Assembly: GCA_029863385.1 (NCBI GenBank) | Contig: JAOTVU010000021.1 | Coordinates: 1-43,902 of the forward strand | Direction of reading: 5' to 3' | Origin: Acidimicrobiia bacterium | GTDB lineage: Bacteria; Actinomycetota; Acidimicrobiia; Acidimicrobiales; SZUA-35 | DNA: 43,902 nt | Shown: positions 8,900 through 17,694 of the stretch, in pieces | How the letters are laid out: the number at the start of each line of letters is the position of its first letter | Numbering within the stretch: the stretch's first letter is position 1 | Position numbers and translations under genes: made by a program | The notes under the pieces: generated by a model | Told to the model about the DNA's origin: nothing | The model's input: only the letters and a program-made list of their open reading frames with translations | Database searches by the model: none

Positions 8900-9424
8900 A
8901 TGAAGAAGCGTGCATTCCCCCTCACCACAGCGTTGGCCGTGGCCGTCGTCCTGTTGGTCCTGACCGCCTGCTCTGGCGACGACACGACCGTCGCCGGCGG
9001 TGGCGACGACAGCGCCGACAACGGCGCCGACAACCCCGACGATCAACTGCCCCTGGGCGGCGGACCGTACCCGGTCGGAACCCTGGAGATCAGGATCACC
9101 CACCCGGACGCCGACCCCGTGTCCTACACCATCTCCTGCCTCGGTGACACCGCCACCATCACCCCGGCGGTCGAAGGTCTCAACGAGCAGACGGCGTGTA
9201 CCGCGCTCACCGACGACGCCGTCCGCACCCTCCTGTTCGACGGCCCACCCGGCGACAGGGTCTGCACCGAGATCTATGGAGGCCCCGACGAGGCGGCGAT
9301 CACCGGAACACTCGACGAGCAGCCCGTCGACGTCGTCATCACCCGCAACAACGGCTGTGGTATCGACGACTGGGACTCGACGCTGTCCGGCATCCTCCCC
9401 GCCGCTCTCGGCGTGACAGGCTGA
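8900..9424 (+). CDS. Lipoprotein with a subtilisin-inhibitor-like (SSI) domain
   Basis: The 174-residue precursor has a lipoprotein signal peptide: MKKR, a hydrophobic core, and lipobox LTAC with the lipidated cysteine at 24. A D/G/N-rich linker follows to about residue 58. The rest resembles the Streptomyces subtilisin inhibitor fold: cysteines at 80, 100, 122 and 153 fall in the SSI order (xxC, ACxxL, CxxxY, NxC), which would give two disulfides. By eye, the SSI reactive site CPMVY aligns with CTEIY here, placing Glu124 at P1. If so, the target would be an acid-cleaving protease rather than subtilisin. SSI proteins are usually secreted; this one would be membrane-anchored. ATG 8900 is used because it gives the signal peptide. 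Confidence 0.68.
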   Translation: MKKRAFPLTTALAVAVVLLVLTACSGDDTTVAGGGDDSADNGADNPDDQLPLGGGPYPVGTLEIRITHPDADPVSYTISCLGDTATITPAVEGLNEQTACTALTDDAVRTLLFDGPPGDRVCTEIYGGPDEAAITGTLDEQPVDVVITRNNGCGIDDWDSTLSGILPAALGVTG

Positions 9425-9516
9425 CAGCCTGACAGGCCGGCACACCGAAAATCGGAATCGGGATCGGCGGCATTCCGAAGGCTGCAGGGACCGATCTCCA
9501 GCATAGGCTTGGGCCA

Positions 9517-11538
9517 ATGCGCGCGGCAGTCCGGTACCCGGTCGTGGTCGGAGGGCTGGTGACCCTGGGTCTCCAGGTACTGGCTCCTCGTCTCCTCCAC
9601 CCCTATTTCGGTTCGGGTACGGCCACGGCGGCGGCCGTTGTCGCGGCTGCGCTGGCCGGCCTGGCCGTCGGTTACCGCTGGGGTGGTCGACCGACGACCA
9701 CGCCCGGTCGACTGATGTCCACCACCCTGACTGGGACGGCGGCCTATTTGATTCTGCTGGCCGCGATACTGCGTTCGGGAGTGGTCGACGGAGTCGTGCC
9801 CGCCTCGCTCTGGCTGGTTCCGGTGGCCGTTCTGCTCGTCGGCGTTCCCTCGTTGCTGCTCGGCACGGTGTCCCCGCTGGCCATCCAGGCGCTGGGCGAC
9901 GGACACCACGGCCAGGGCTCATCGATGACGACGGACACGAACACGGTCACAGCGGCGTCGGTGTTCGGATTGGGCACGATCGCGAACGTGGTCGGCGGGC
10001 TGGTGAGCGCGTTCTACCTCGCCCCGTACGTCGGCATCTCGCTCAGCCTCGGTGGATTCGGCGTGTTGCTCGCCACGGCGGCGTTGGTCGCCGGACGGAT
10101 CGGCGCCGTCCAACCGGTAACCGAACCGGAAGGCGCCCGGGTGGTGTCGACAACCGGCGGTGGCCGGGACACATTCACGGTGTACGGGTATCTCGTACTC
10201 GCCTTCTACAGCGGTGTGGCCTCCGTCGCGCTCGAGGTCAACGCATCCCGGATGCTCGCCTCCTACTTCGGTCCGACCACCGGGCTGTGGGCCGCCGTCC
10301 TCTCCGTCAGCCTCGGCGGTCTGGCCCTCGGGTACAGCTTCGGCGGGGTCATCGCCCTCCCGGCCCTCGGGCGGATCCTCCCGTTCGTCGTCGGTGCCAA
10401 TGCGCTTTGGCTCGTCGGGGCGACCTGGGTCATCTCGCTCCTCGAGCCGTCATCGGGGCTCAGCTTCGGAGCGGTGGGGATCATCGCCCTTCTCGCATTC
10501 GGTCCCGCATTCGTGCTGTTCGGCATGGAGTCCCAGATCCTCGTCGGCGCGGTCTGGCAGGAGCGGGGTACCGGCTCGATGTCGGCCGCCGCCGCCTCGG
10601 TGTTCGCGATCAGCAGTATCGGCGGGATCATCGGAGCGCTGCTCGGCCTGGCCTACCTGATCCCGTTGCTCGGGATGTCGGGCATGATCCGGTTGTTCGT
10701 CGCCGGCTACCTGGCCGTGCTGGCGGTGACCTGGCGAAGTCTGCGGCCCGTCAGCCTCGCCCTGGCCCTGTTCGTCGCCCTCGTCCCGCTGCCCGACTGG
10801 CGGTGGCGGGGTCAGTCCGACCGTCTGGTCGCCCAGGAGGAGGGTCGATTCCAGACGATCCGCGTCTACACCGACGACGCTTCGTACCTCCGCTTCCATC
10901 TTGGGCCCACGTATGAGTCCGAGGTCACGCTGGCCACCGGCGAGCCCCGCTTCGGCTACGCCACCACCATTCTCGGTCTGGCCGGTGACGTGAGCGGGAA
11001 ACGGGCCCTGGTCATCGGTGGCGCCGGCCACGCCCTGGCAAACGCCCTGGAGAACCGGGGAGCGACGGTGACCGAGGTCGAACTCGACCCGATCGTCCGC
11101 GACGTGTCCGATGAGCACTTCGGCCTGCTCGAGGGTGAGACCGTGATCGACGACGGCCGACGCTTCGTCACCACCGCGGAATCCGACACCTACGACGTCA
11201 TCGTCATCGACGCCTTCGCCGGCCCACGCTATGTACCGCCCCACCTCACGACCGTCGAGTTCTTCGACGAGGTCAACCGGATCCTCACCCCCGACGGCAC
11301 CATGTATCTCAATATGATCAGTGCGATCGACGGGCCTGGCAGCGGGCCGTTCAAGGCGCTGTCGTCGGCCACGGCCACCTCGTTCCCGGCGAGCGGCTAC
11401 GTCCGCTCCGGCGGCAACATCGTGGTGGTCGGGAGCCGAGTCGACCTGGCCGAAGGGGTGACCCCCGTCGGCGTGTCCCGAACGCCGAACACCGACGACA
11501 AGAATCCGATGGATGTTCTGCTCGAGTTCGCCCGGTGA
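9517..11538 (+). CDS. Polytopic membrane protein fused to a spermidine-synthase-like domain
   Basis: This 673-residue protein has about twelve hydrophobic segments in residues 1-430 (for example PVVVGGLVTLGLQVLAPRLL and ALALFVALVPLP), arranged like the fused MFS/spermidine synthase family. A soluble aminopropyltransferase-like Rossmann domain follows from about residue 450. In that domain VIGGAGHALANAL is the glycine-rich nucleotide loop, VELDP the acidic residue at the end of strand 2, and VIDAFAGPRYVPPHLTT the catalytic-Asp region. The fold binds decarboxylated S-adenosylmethionine or SAM in known enzymes, but the reaction of the fused membrane forms is not established. No polyamine genes are nearby. 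The ATG start is preceded by a 92-base gap containing short TGACAG repeats. Confidence 0.85.
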   Translation: MRAAVRYPVVVGGLVTLGLQVLAPRLLHPYFGSGTATAAAVVAAALAGLAVGYRWGGRPTTTPGRLMSTTLTGTAAYLILLAAILRSGVVDGVVPASLWLVPVAVLLVGVPSLLLGTVSPLAIQALGDGHHGQGSSMTTDTNTVTAASVFGLGTIANVVGGLVSAFYLAPYVGISLSLGGFGVLLATAALVAGRIGAVQPVTEPEGARVVSTTGGGRDTFTVYGYLVLAFYSGVASVALEVNASRMLASYFGPTTGLWAAVLSVSLGGLALGYSFGGVIALPALGRILPFVVGANALWLVGATWVISLLEPSSGLSFGAVGIIALLAFGPAFVLFGMESQILVGAVWQERGTGSMSAAAASVFAISSIGGIIGALLGLAYLIPLLGMSGMIRLFVAGYLAVLAVTWRSLRPVSLALALFVALVPLPDWRWRGQSDRLVAQEEGRFQTIRVYTDDASYLRFHLGPTYESEVTLATGEPRFGYATTILGLAGDVSGKRALVIGGAGHALANALENRGATVTEVELDPIVRDVSDEHFGLLEGETVIDDGRRFVTTAESDTYDVIVIDAFAGPRYVPPHLTTVEFFDEVNRILTPDGTMYLNMISAIDGPGSGPFKALSSATATSFPASGYVRSGGNIVVVGSRVDLAEGVTPVGVSRTPNTDDKNPMDVLLEFAR

Positions 11539-11613
11539 TCGGTCGTTTCCCGTCTCCGGGCCCCAGGACGCAGGGATTCGGTCCGGCGATCACGGCTCCG
11601 TTAACGTTGCGGT

Positions 11614-12819
11614 ATGAGCGCACGCATTGCACTTGACCCGATCCGACTGCTGGCCGAGGCCCGGGAGCTACTGGCCGACACCGTGCAGCTGCGCAGGCGA
11701 ATACACGCCGAACCCGAGATCGGCCTCGACTTGCCGAAGACCCAGGCCAAGGTGCTCGATGCCCTGTCGGGGCTGGACCTGATGGTCGAGACCGGGGAGA
11801 AGCTCTCGTCGGTTGTCGCCACGCTGGCCGGCGACGGCGAGGGGCCGACGATCCTGCTTCGGGGCGACATGGACGCGCTACCGATGACCGAGGAGACCGG
11901 CGAGACGTTCGCCAGCACGGTTCCCGGCGCAATGCACGCTTGCGGCCACGATTCCCACGTGGCAATGCTCGTCGGCGCGGCCCGCCTGCTGCACGAGCGC
12001 CGGCACGACCTTCGGGGCAACGTCAAGTTCATGTTCCAGCCGGGGGAGGAGGGGCACCACGGCGCCAAGTTCTGTATCGAAGAGGGCCTGCTCGAGAACC
12101 CGACGGTCGACGCCGCCTTCGCCCTCCACATCAGCCCGAATCACAAATCGGGGACGTTGGCCACCAAACCCGGTCCGCTCCTGGCCTCGGCCGACGAACT
12201 GTACATCACGGTGAGCGGCCAGGGCGGTCACGCATCGGCCCCTCACCTTGCCACCGACCCGATCCCCGTGGCCTGCGAGATCGTCACCGCCCTGCAGACC
12301 CATATCACCCGGACCGTCAACATCTTCGAGCCGGCGGTCCTCACGATCGCCAAGATCAGCGCCGGGACGACCGACAATGTCATCCCCGAGCAGGCCGAGC
12401 TGGTCGGCACGCTGCGGACGGTGTCGGACAAGACCCGAGAACAGGTGCTGGCGTCGGTGCCCCGCGTGGTCGAGGGGGTCGCCTCCGCGCATGGATGCCG
12501 CGGCGAATTCGTAGTGGAGCGGGGCTACGGGCCGACCGTCAACGACGACGACTTCGCCCGCTACACGCTGGACGTGCTGTCGGATCTCGTCGGTGCGGAG
12601 CGGACCGTTGAGATGACGTATCCGGCGATGGCGGCGGAGGACTGGAGCTACGTGCTCAATCGAGTGCCCGGAGCGATGGCCATGCTCGGTGTGTGCCCGC
12701 CCGACCTGGAGCCGAGTCACGCCCACGCGTGCCACTCAAACCACATGCGGATCGACGAGGACGCCATGGCCACGGGCATCGCCGCCCATGCGGCAATGGC
12801 TCTGTCGTACCTGGGTTGA
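11614..12819 (+). CDS. M20D-family amidohydrolase
   Basis: This 401-residue metal-dependent hydrolase removes acyl groups from amino acids or related conjugates. Motifs are LRRRIHAEPEIGLDLPKT at the N-terminus, LLRGDMDALPM, HACGHDSHVAMLVGAA (metal ligands Cys and His), FQPGEEGHHGAKF (catalytic Glu pair), HISPNH, the dimerisation-domain QGGHASAP, and the C-terminal AEDWSYV and CHSNHMRID. These define the M20D group (N-acyl-L-amino-acid amidohydrolase, hippurate hydrolase, IAA-amino-acid hydrolase). The natural substrate cannot be chosen from sequence. It is convergent with the MscS gene, with only four bases between the two stops. Confidence 0.93.
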   Translation: MSARIALDPIRLLAEARELLADTVQLRRRIHAEPEIGLDLPKTQAKVLDALSGLDLMVETGEKLSSVVATLAGDGEGPTILLRGDMDALPMTEETGETFASTVPGAMHACGHDSHVAMLVGAARLLHERRHDLRGNVKFMFQPGEEGHHGAKFCIEEGLLENPTVDAAFALHISPNHKSGTLATKPGPLLASADELYITVSGQGGHASAPHLATDPIPVACEIVTALQTHITRTVNIFEPAVLTIAKISAGTTDNVIPEQAELVGTLRTVSDKTREQVLASVPRVVEGVASAHGCRGEFVVERGYGPTVNDDDFARYTLDVLSDLVGAERTVEMTYPAMAAEDWSYVLNRVPGAMAMLGVCPPDLEPSHAHACHSNHMRIDEDAMATGIAAHAAMALSYLG

Positions 12820-12823
12820 TGCC

Positions 12824-13741
12824 CTACCTGGCCTGAGGCTCCTCTGCGGCTGCGATGTCGTCAAACTCGGCCGCCTCGGGCTCGGCCGGCTCGGACTCGG
12901 CCGCCTCGGGCAGGCGGGCCCGACCGTTCACAGATGTGCGGTCGGCCGGCGGGCCGAGCACACCGTTGTGGACGACAAGCTGCGGGAACGGGATGGTGAT
13001 GTTCTCGGCCGCCAGCGTCTCCCGGATCGTAATGGCAACCTCGCTGATGACCCAGCGGGCGGTCAGCTCTTCACTCGGGTGCCAGAATCGAGCTTCCATG
13101 TTGACCCCCGACTCGCCGAACCCGGTCACGATGACCTCCGCCGGGGGCGCGAGCTCGAGCGCGGGCAGCGTCCGTAGGACACCGACCAGTGCTTTCTGCG
13201 CCGACCGCAGATCGGTGTCGTAGGACACCTGGAAACCAAGATTGGTGCGGCGGTACTCGTCGCGGGTCTGGTTGACGAGCGGCTCATCGAGCACCTTCAG
13301 ATTCGGAAGATACACGACCTCGCCGTTGAAGGTCTTCACCACGACGGCCCGGCCGGTGATGTCCATGACGGTGCCGGAGTGCCCGTTGGAGTGGACCTGG
13401 TCACCTCGCCGGATCGGGCGACGGGCGTCGAGCACCACCGAGCCCACGAGGTTGCCGAGCACCGGTTGCAACGCGATGGCGATGAGCACCGAGCCGATGC
13501 CGAGAGCACCGACGAGGGGACCGAGTTCCACATTGAGCTCGGACAACACCCCGATGAGGGTGATGACCAACACCAGGCTGATGGCGACCCGGGTCAAGAC
13601 GCGGGCAACGTCATCCTGCAGGCGCAACGGCCCGGAGGCGAGCCTGATGCTCCGCTTGATCACACCGGCGATCGCCAGGCCGATCACCAGGGTGAAGATG
13701 GCGTTGATCCAATCAGATGTGGGGATTTGCGACAGATCCAT
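12824..13741 (-). CDS. Small-conductance mechanosensitive channel (MscS family)
   Basis: This 305-residue membrane channel would release solutes on hypo-osmotic shock. Three hydrophobic segments lie at about 12-30, 48-67 and 75-102; the third (LVGALGIGSVLIAIALQPVLGNLVGSVVL) has the Gly/Ala-rich pattern of the MscS pore helix. Next come the beta domain (PIRRGDQVHSNGHSGTVMDITGRAVVVKTFNGEVVYLPN) and an alpha/beta vestibule domain, with a final E/A/P-rich tail from about residue 280. ATG 13741 is chosen; GTG 13747 is an equal alternative two codons upstream. It lies between the amidohydrolase (convergent) and the katG terminator palindrome. Confidence 0.93.
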   Translation of the reverse strand: MDLSQIPTSDWINAIFTLVIGLAIAGVIKRSIRLASGPLRLQDDVARVLTRVAISLVLVITLIGVLSELNVELGPLVGALGIGSVLIAIALQPVLGNLVGSVVLDARRPIRRGDQVHSNGHSGTVMDITGRAVVVKTFNGEVVYLPNLKVLDEPLVNQTRDEYRRTNLGFQVSYDTDLRSAQKALVGVLRTLPALELAPPAEVIVTGFGESGVNMEARFWHPSEELTARWVISEVAITIRETLAAENITIPFPQLVVHNGVLGPPADRTSVNGRARLPEAAESEPAEPEAAEFDDIAAAEEPQAR

Positions 13742-13810
13742 GGTCACCGACGGCGGAAGGGTTCAGGCAGAAGGGTAGCAGAGGTGCCGACGATGTCGAT
13801 CCGGGACGCG

Positions 13811-13844
13811 CCGGTGGGACGCCACGATCGTGGCGTCCCACCGG
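13811..13844. terminator. Perfect 34-bp palindrome, terminator of katG
   Basis: Positions 13811-13844 form an unbroken palindrome: 15 paired bases from CCGGTGGGAC to GCCAC, then central GATC, then the mirror half. It lies 33 bases past the katG stop and before the MscS start. It has no T-run, in keeping with actinobacterial terminators. A protein-binding role is possible given its perfection. Confidence 0.75.
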
Positions 13845-13877
13845 AAAGGTCCTCGGACGGGGCGATCCTGGCGATCC

Positions 13878-16085
13878 TCAGTCGAGATCGAACCGGTCGT
13901 TGTTCATGACCTTGACCCAGCCCTCGACGAAGTGGTCGAGGAACAGTTCCTGGCCACCCGCGGCGGCGCTGTACTCCTCGGCCAGCGCACGGAGCTGGCT
14001 GTTCGAACCGAACACCAGGTCGACGCGGGTGCCGGTCCAGCGGAGCTCGCCGGTGGCCCGATCACGACCCTCGAAGACGTCCTCCGCCTCACCGACGGCC
14101 GTCCACCTGGTGCCCATGTCGAGCAGGTTGGTGAAGAAGTCGTTGGTGAGCTGACCAGGACGGTCGGTGAACACACCGTGGCCCTCGTTGCCGACGTTGG
14201 CGCCCAGCACCCGGAGGCCACCGACGAGGGCGGTCATCTCCGGACCCGAGAGGTTCAGCATGAACGCCTTGTCGATCATGAGGTGCTCGGTCGGGACGGG
14301 GCCTTCCTTGGCCACGTAGTTGCGGAACGCGTCGGCCTTCGGCTCGAGGTAGTCGAACGACTCGACATCGGTGCTCTCCTGGTCTGCGTCGGTCCGGCCC
14401 GGGCTGAAGGCGACGGTGATGTCGTGACCGGCGGCGGACGCCGCGGCCTCGATGGCGGCGCCACCACCCAGCACGATCAGGTCGGCCAGCGAAACCTGCG
14501 GGCCGCCCTTGGCGTTGAATTCGGACTGGATCTCGGCCAGCTTCGCGATGACCGTGTTCACACCGGCCTGGATGTTGACGTCCCAGTCGGCCTGGGGCGC
14601 CAGTCGGATCCGGGCGCCGTTGGCGCCACCACGGTAGTCGGTCTTGCGGTAGGTCGAAGCCGAGGCCCAAGCGGTCGACACGAGCTGCTCGGTCGAGAGG
14701 CCGGAGTCGAGGATGGTCGACTTCAGTTCGGCTATCTCGGCGTCGCCGATCATCGGACCCTCGTGGGCGGGAACGTTGTCCTGCCACACCAGTTCCTCGT
14801 CGGGAACCTGCGGACCCACGTAGCGGATGGCCGGGCCCATGTCACGGTGGAGCAGCTTGAACCAGGCTCGGGCGAAGGCATCGGCCAGCTGGTCGGGGTT
14901 CTCGTAGAAACGCTTCGAGATCTCCAGGTAGGCGGGATCGGTGATCATGGCCATGTCGGCGGTCGACATGGTCGGCTTGGTCCACGGTGCGCCCTCCTCG
15001 ACCGGCGGAACCATGAAGCCCTCTTTGACCTCGGTCGGCTGCCACTGCTTGGCGCCGGCCGGCGATTCGACCAGCTCCCACTCGTGGGAGAAGATCGTCT
15101 CGAGGTACTTGTTGTCCCACTGGGTGGGGGTCGGGGTCCAGGCACCCTCCAGGCCGGAGGTGACGGTGAACTGGCCGAGGCCGGTCTCATGCGAGTTGAC
15201 CCAACCGAAGTTCTGCTCGGTGATGCCGGCCCCTTCGGGCTCGACGCCCACAGCCTCCTCCGGGCCGTTGCCGTGCATCTTGCCGAACGTGTGGCCACCG
15301 ACGGTCAGCGCCACGGTCTCCTCGTCGTTCATCGCCATCCGGCCGAAGGTCTCGCGGATGTCCATGGCCGACTTGAGGGCGTCGGGCACGCCGTTGGGAC
15401 CCTGCGGGTTGACGTAGATCAAACCCATTTGCACGGCGGCCAGCGGCGAGTCGAGCTCGCGGTCGCCGGTTTCGAACGAGCCGGTGTAGCGTTCGTCTTT
15501 GTCGTCGAGCCAGACGTTCTCGGGACCCCAGTAGACGTCGTCCTCCGGTGCCCAGATGTCGGCCCGGCCGAAGGCGAAGCCGAAGGTTTTGAAGCCCATC
15601 GTTTCGAGGGCTCGGTTGCCGGCGAAGACGAAGAGGTCGGCATCCGAGATGGCTCGACCGTACTTCTGTTTGATGGGCAGCAGAAGTCGACGGGCCTTGT
15701 CGAGGTTGCCGTTGTCGGGCCAGGAGTTCAGTGGAGCGAACCGCTGGGCGCCGGTACCGGCTCCACCACGGCCGTCGTGGACTCGATACGTTCCGGCGGC
15801 ATGCCAGCTCATCCGGATGAAGAAGCCGCCGTAGTGACCCCAGTCGGCCGGCCACCACTCCTTGGAGTCGGTCATGAGAGCGTCGACGTCACGGGTCAAC
15901 TCGTCGAAGTCTATGTCCGCCACCGCGGCTCGATAGTCGAAGTCGGTGCCGAAGGGATTGGAGTTGGGGTGATTCTGGTGGAGGATCCCAAGCTTCAGTT
16001 GGTTGGGCCACCACTTCTCGTTGGACTGGGCCTCACCGGAGGTGAGAGCTCCCCATTCGGGTGTGGTCGTTGGACTGTCGGACAT
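13878..16085 (-). CDS. katG: Catalase-peroxidase
   Basis: This 735-residue haem enzyme breaks down hydrogen peroxide and also acts as a peroxidase. The distal site is R91, W94, H95 in [11 protein letters not shown]. Tyr224 ([10 protein letters not shown]) and Met250 ([10 protein letters not shown]) complete the Met-Tyr-Trp adduct needed for catalase activity, and the proximal haem ligand is H265 in [10 protein letters not shown]. The second, non-catalytic peroxidase domain follows from about residue 420, as in all bacterial KatG. ATG 16085 is used, with CAGGAG six bases upstream, rather than the overlapping TTG 16088. It lies 75 bases downstream of furA on the same strand and is probably co-transcribed and controlled by FurA. 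Confidence 0.98.
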   Translation of the reverse strand: MSDSPTTTPEWGALTSGEAQSNEKWWPNQLKLGILHQNHPNSNPFGTDFDYRAAVADIDFDELTRDVDALMTDSKEWWPADWGHYGGFFIRMSWHAAGTYRVHDGRGGAGTGAQRFAPLNSWPDNGNLDKARRLLLPIKQKYGRAISDADLFVFAGNRALETMGFKTFGFAFGRADIWAPEDDVYWGPENVWLDDKDERYTGSFETGDRELDSPLAAVQMGLIYVNPQGPNGVPDALKSAMDIRETFGRMAMNDEETVALTVGGHTFGKMHGNGPEEAVGVEPEGAGITEQNFGWVNSHETGLGQFTVTSGLEGAWTPTPTQWDNKYLETIFSHEWELVESPAGAKQWQPTEVKEGFMVPPVEEGAPWTKPTMSTADMAMITDPAYLEISKRFYENPDQLADAFARAWFKLLHRDMGPAIRYVGPQVPDEELVWQDNVPAHEGPMIGDAEIAELKSTILDSGLSTEQLVSTAWASASTYRKTDYRGGANGARIRLAPQADWDVNIQAGVNTVIAKLAEIQSEFNAKGGPQVSLADLIVLGGGAAIEAAASAAGHDITVAFSPGRTDADQESTDVESFDYLEPKADAFRNYVAKEGPVPTEHLMIDKAFMLNLSGPEMTALVGGLRVLGANVGNEGHGVFTDRPGQLTNDFFTNLLDMGTRWTAVGEAEDVFEGRDRATGELRWTGTRVDLVFGSNSQLRALAEEYSAAAGGQELFLDHFVEGWVKVMNNDRFDLD

Positions 16086-16160
16086 CAATTCTCCTGTATT
16101 CAGGTCGGGTTGACGGTCGGTGGATGGTTGGCGAGATCTCTTGGCGGAGGTCTCGGAATT

Positions 16161-16595
16161 TCAGGCGGCCGAAGCCTGGCAATCAGGGCAGACGCCCCAG
16201 TAGATGACCTCGGCCTCGTGCACGTCGAATCGCCAGTCGTCGACGGGCGTCAAGCATGGGGTGTCGCCCACGGCACAGTCGACATCGACCAGGCGGTCGC
16301 AGCTTCGGCAGACGAGATGGTGGTGGTTGTCACCAACTCGATCCTCGTATCTGGTGGGCGAGCCTGCGGGCTGAATCCGACGGATGATGTCGTTGTCGGT
16401 CAGGACGGTCAACGAATCATAGACCGACTGCCGAGAGATCGCCCCGATCTCCTCACGAACCTTCTCGGCCACTTCATTCGCACTGATGTGCGGATGGGCC
16501 GACACGGCGCGAAGCACGGCGAGGCGCTGTGCGGTGACCTGGACACCATGGCCCCGGAGCACTGCTGCGAGGTCTGGTGTTGGTTCGCCGGGCAC
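16161..16595 (-). CDS. furA: Fur-family peroxide/iron regulator, FurA type
   Basis: This 144-residue DNA-binding metalloregulator has a winged helix at residues about 15-80 ([17 protein letters not shown], then [18 protein letters not shown]), the family metal site around [20 protein letters not shown], and a second CxxC near the C-terminus (GVCPDC). The sequence order closely follows mycobacterial FurA, which represses katG and senses peroxide. I choose GTG 16595, which falls seven bases after a TATGGT -10 box, giving a leaderless mRNA and the N-terminal length of mycobacterial FurA. ATG 16607 would lie inside the -10 box. The katG gene follows after 75 bases, so this is the furA-katG operon. 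Confidence 0.92.
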   Translation of the reverse strand: MPGEPTPDLAAVLRGHGVQVTAQRLAVLRAVSAHPHISANEVAEKVREEIGAISRQSVYDSLTVLTDNDIIRRIQPAGSPTRYEDRVGDNHHHLVCRSCDRLVDVDCAVGDTPCLTPVDDWRFDVHEAEVIYWGVCPDCQASAA

Positions 16596-16602
16596 AAACT
16601 GC

Positions 16603-16642
16603 ACCATAGTGGCCAATTCTGGACTCTGTCAAGAATTGGTCA
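16603..16642 (-). promoter_or_regulatory. furA promoter with overlapping inverted-repeat operator
   Basis: Read on the minus strand, a perfect -35 TTGACA (16627-16632) is followed by 18 bases and -10 TATGGT (16603-16608), then seven bases to GTG 16595. An inverted repeat surrounds the -35: on the plus strand TGGCCAATTCT (16610-16620) and AGAATTGGTCA (16632-16642) match at 10 of 11 positions around 11 bases. This is a likely FurA autoregulatory site. It occupies the right part of the 330-base gene-free stretch 16596-16925. Confidence 0.8.
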
Positions 16643-16812
16643 GCGTTCCCGACCAACGGCATCACCTGCTCCGAGGAGACGGCGACCGTTGTTGGTTCGG
16701 CGCCACGGTTCGACAGAGCAGCAATTGCGGCCACGGCGGCGGGGCGACGTGTTGCGGGTCGAGTGACGGCGGCGGAGGCGTCGGAGTTGGGGGACCAGAT
16801 GGGGGGAATCCT

Positions 16813-16881
16813 GTCCAACCTTGTAGCGATCTGCGGCCAGGAGCTCGCCCGTAACGGCACGAAAGTCGCTACAAGTTGGAC
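16813..16881. repeat. Long inverted repeat between furA and cobS
   Basis: GTCCAACCTTGTAGCGA (16813-16829) is the inverse of TCGCTACAAGTTGGAC (16866-16881) apart from one extra base; the loop is 36 bases. Just outside are imperfect direct repeats (16800-16815 and 16888-16902, TGGGGGG followed by ATC and TGTC). It starts about 45 bases past the cobS stop and could be a terminator, or the remnant of a small mobile element. No gene is seen in 16643-16925. Confidence 0.6.
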
Positions 16882-16925
16882 GACCGTTGGGGGGATCGTG
16901 TCGATCAATCCGAAACGAGGAATCG

Positions 16926-17687
16926 CTAGTGTGCGGCCAGTACGACGAGGACGGCCAGTGCGCTGATTTGTTGAACCGAACCGAGCACGTCGCCGGTGAT
17001 GCCGTCGATCTTGCGGTTGGCGAGGGTGATCATGGCCGCACTGGCGATCGCAACGGCGACGACGACTGCTGCCATCATCACGATGATGGCCACCATGCCA
17101 TCGCCCACCAGCAGGGCGAAGCCGAGCAGGATCGCGGCAGCGACCGTCAGCGCCATCGAGAGCGCCCGAGGCCCGGCCTCGGCCACGTACGCCGCGGCCA
17201 TCCCGTCGATCGTGGCCGGGCGGGCCACCCGCATGGTGACCACGGCCGCCGCTCGGGACACGGCGTGCGCACAGATGACAGCGATCACGACCTCGACGGC
17301 GCGCCGCTCGACGATCGTCGTCAACGCCGCCACCTCGATGAGCAGGACCATCACCACCGTGGCCGTGCCGTAGGTGCCGAGCCGGGAGTCCTTGAGTATC
17401 GCCAGACGTTGTTCCCGTGTCCATCCGCCACCGAAGGCGTCGGCCACATCGGCGACACCGTCCAGGTGGAAGGCGCCGGTGATGAGCGTCGACGCGGCCA
17501 CCGACATCGCCGCCGCCAGGAGCGGGTCGACGAACCGCACGGCCGCCACCAGAACCAGGCCCTGGGCCAGCCCGATCATGGCGCCCACGGTCGGGAACCA
17601 GCCGACCGCCCGGGCCAGCACTCCCTCGGTCTCGCCCATGGGAATACGGGTCAGGAACCCGACAGCGGTGCGCAGACCTGCCGTCAA
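16926..17687 (-). CDS. cobS: Adenosylcobinamide-GDP ribazoletransferase (cobalamin synthase)
   Basis: This 253-residue integral membrane enzyme joins adenosylcobinamide-GDP to alpha-ribazole (or its phosphate), the last assembly step of cobalamin. Signature residues are FHLDGVADVADAFGGGW followed by ILKDSRLGTYG, the CobS active-site block, at about residues 75-115, and the rest is hydrophobic membrane segments. No ATG is suitable. TTG 17687 is chosen because it lies seven bases after the cobT stop, gives the usual CobS beginning (LTAGLRTAVGFLTRIP), and has GAGG five bases upstream. It is the last gene of the cobU-cobT-cobS group. Confidence 0.93.
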   Translation of the reverse strand: MTAGLRTAVGFLTRIPMGETEGVLARAVGWFPTVGAMIGLAQGLVLVAAVRFVDPLLAAAMSVAASTLITGAFHLDGVADVADAFGGGWTREQRLAILKDSRLGTYGTATVVMVLLIEVAALTTIVERRAVEVVIAVICAHAVSRAAAVVTMRVARPATIDGMAAAYVAEAGPRALSMALTVAAAILLGFALLVGDGMVAIIVMMAAVVVAVAIASAAMITLANRKIDGITGDVLGSVQQISALAVLVVLAAH

Positions 17688-17694
17688 CCGAGCC

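Noticed and set aside
7861..9033. A minus-strand frame containing the repeated peptide GAELWVSSSGAHT
   Set aside because: The repetition comes from the tandem hairpin DNA repeat; the frame also crosses the CDF-like gene out of phase.
13830..16766. A 978-codon open frame on the plus strand opposite katG and furA
   Set aside because: It is the mirror of two well-supported genes and shows no recognisable domain despite its length; long antisense frames are expected at this GC content.
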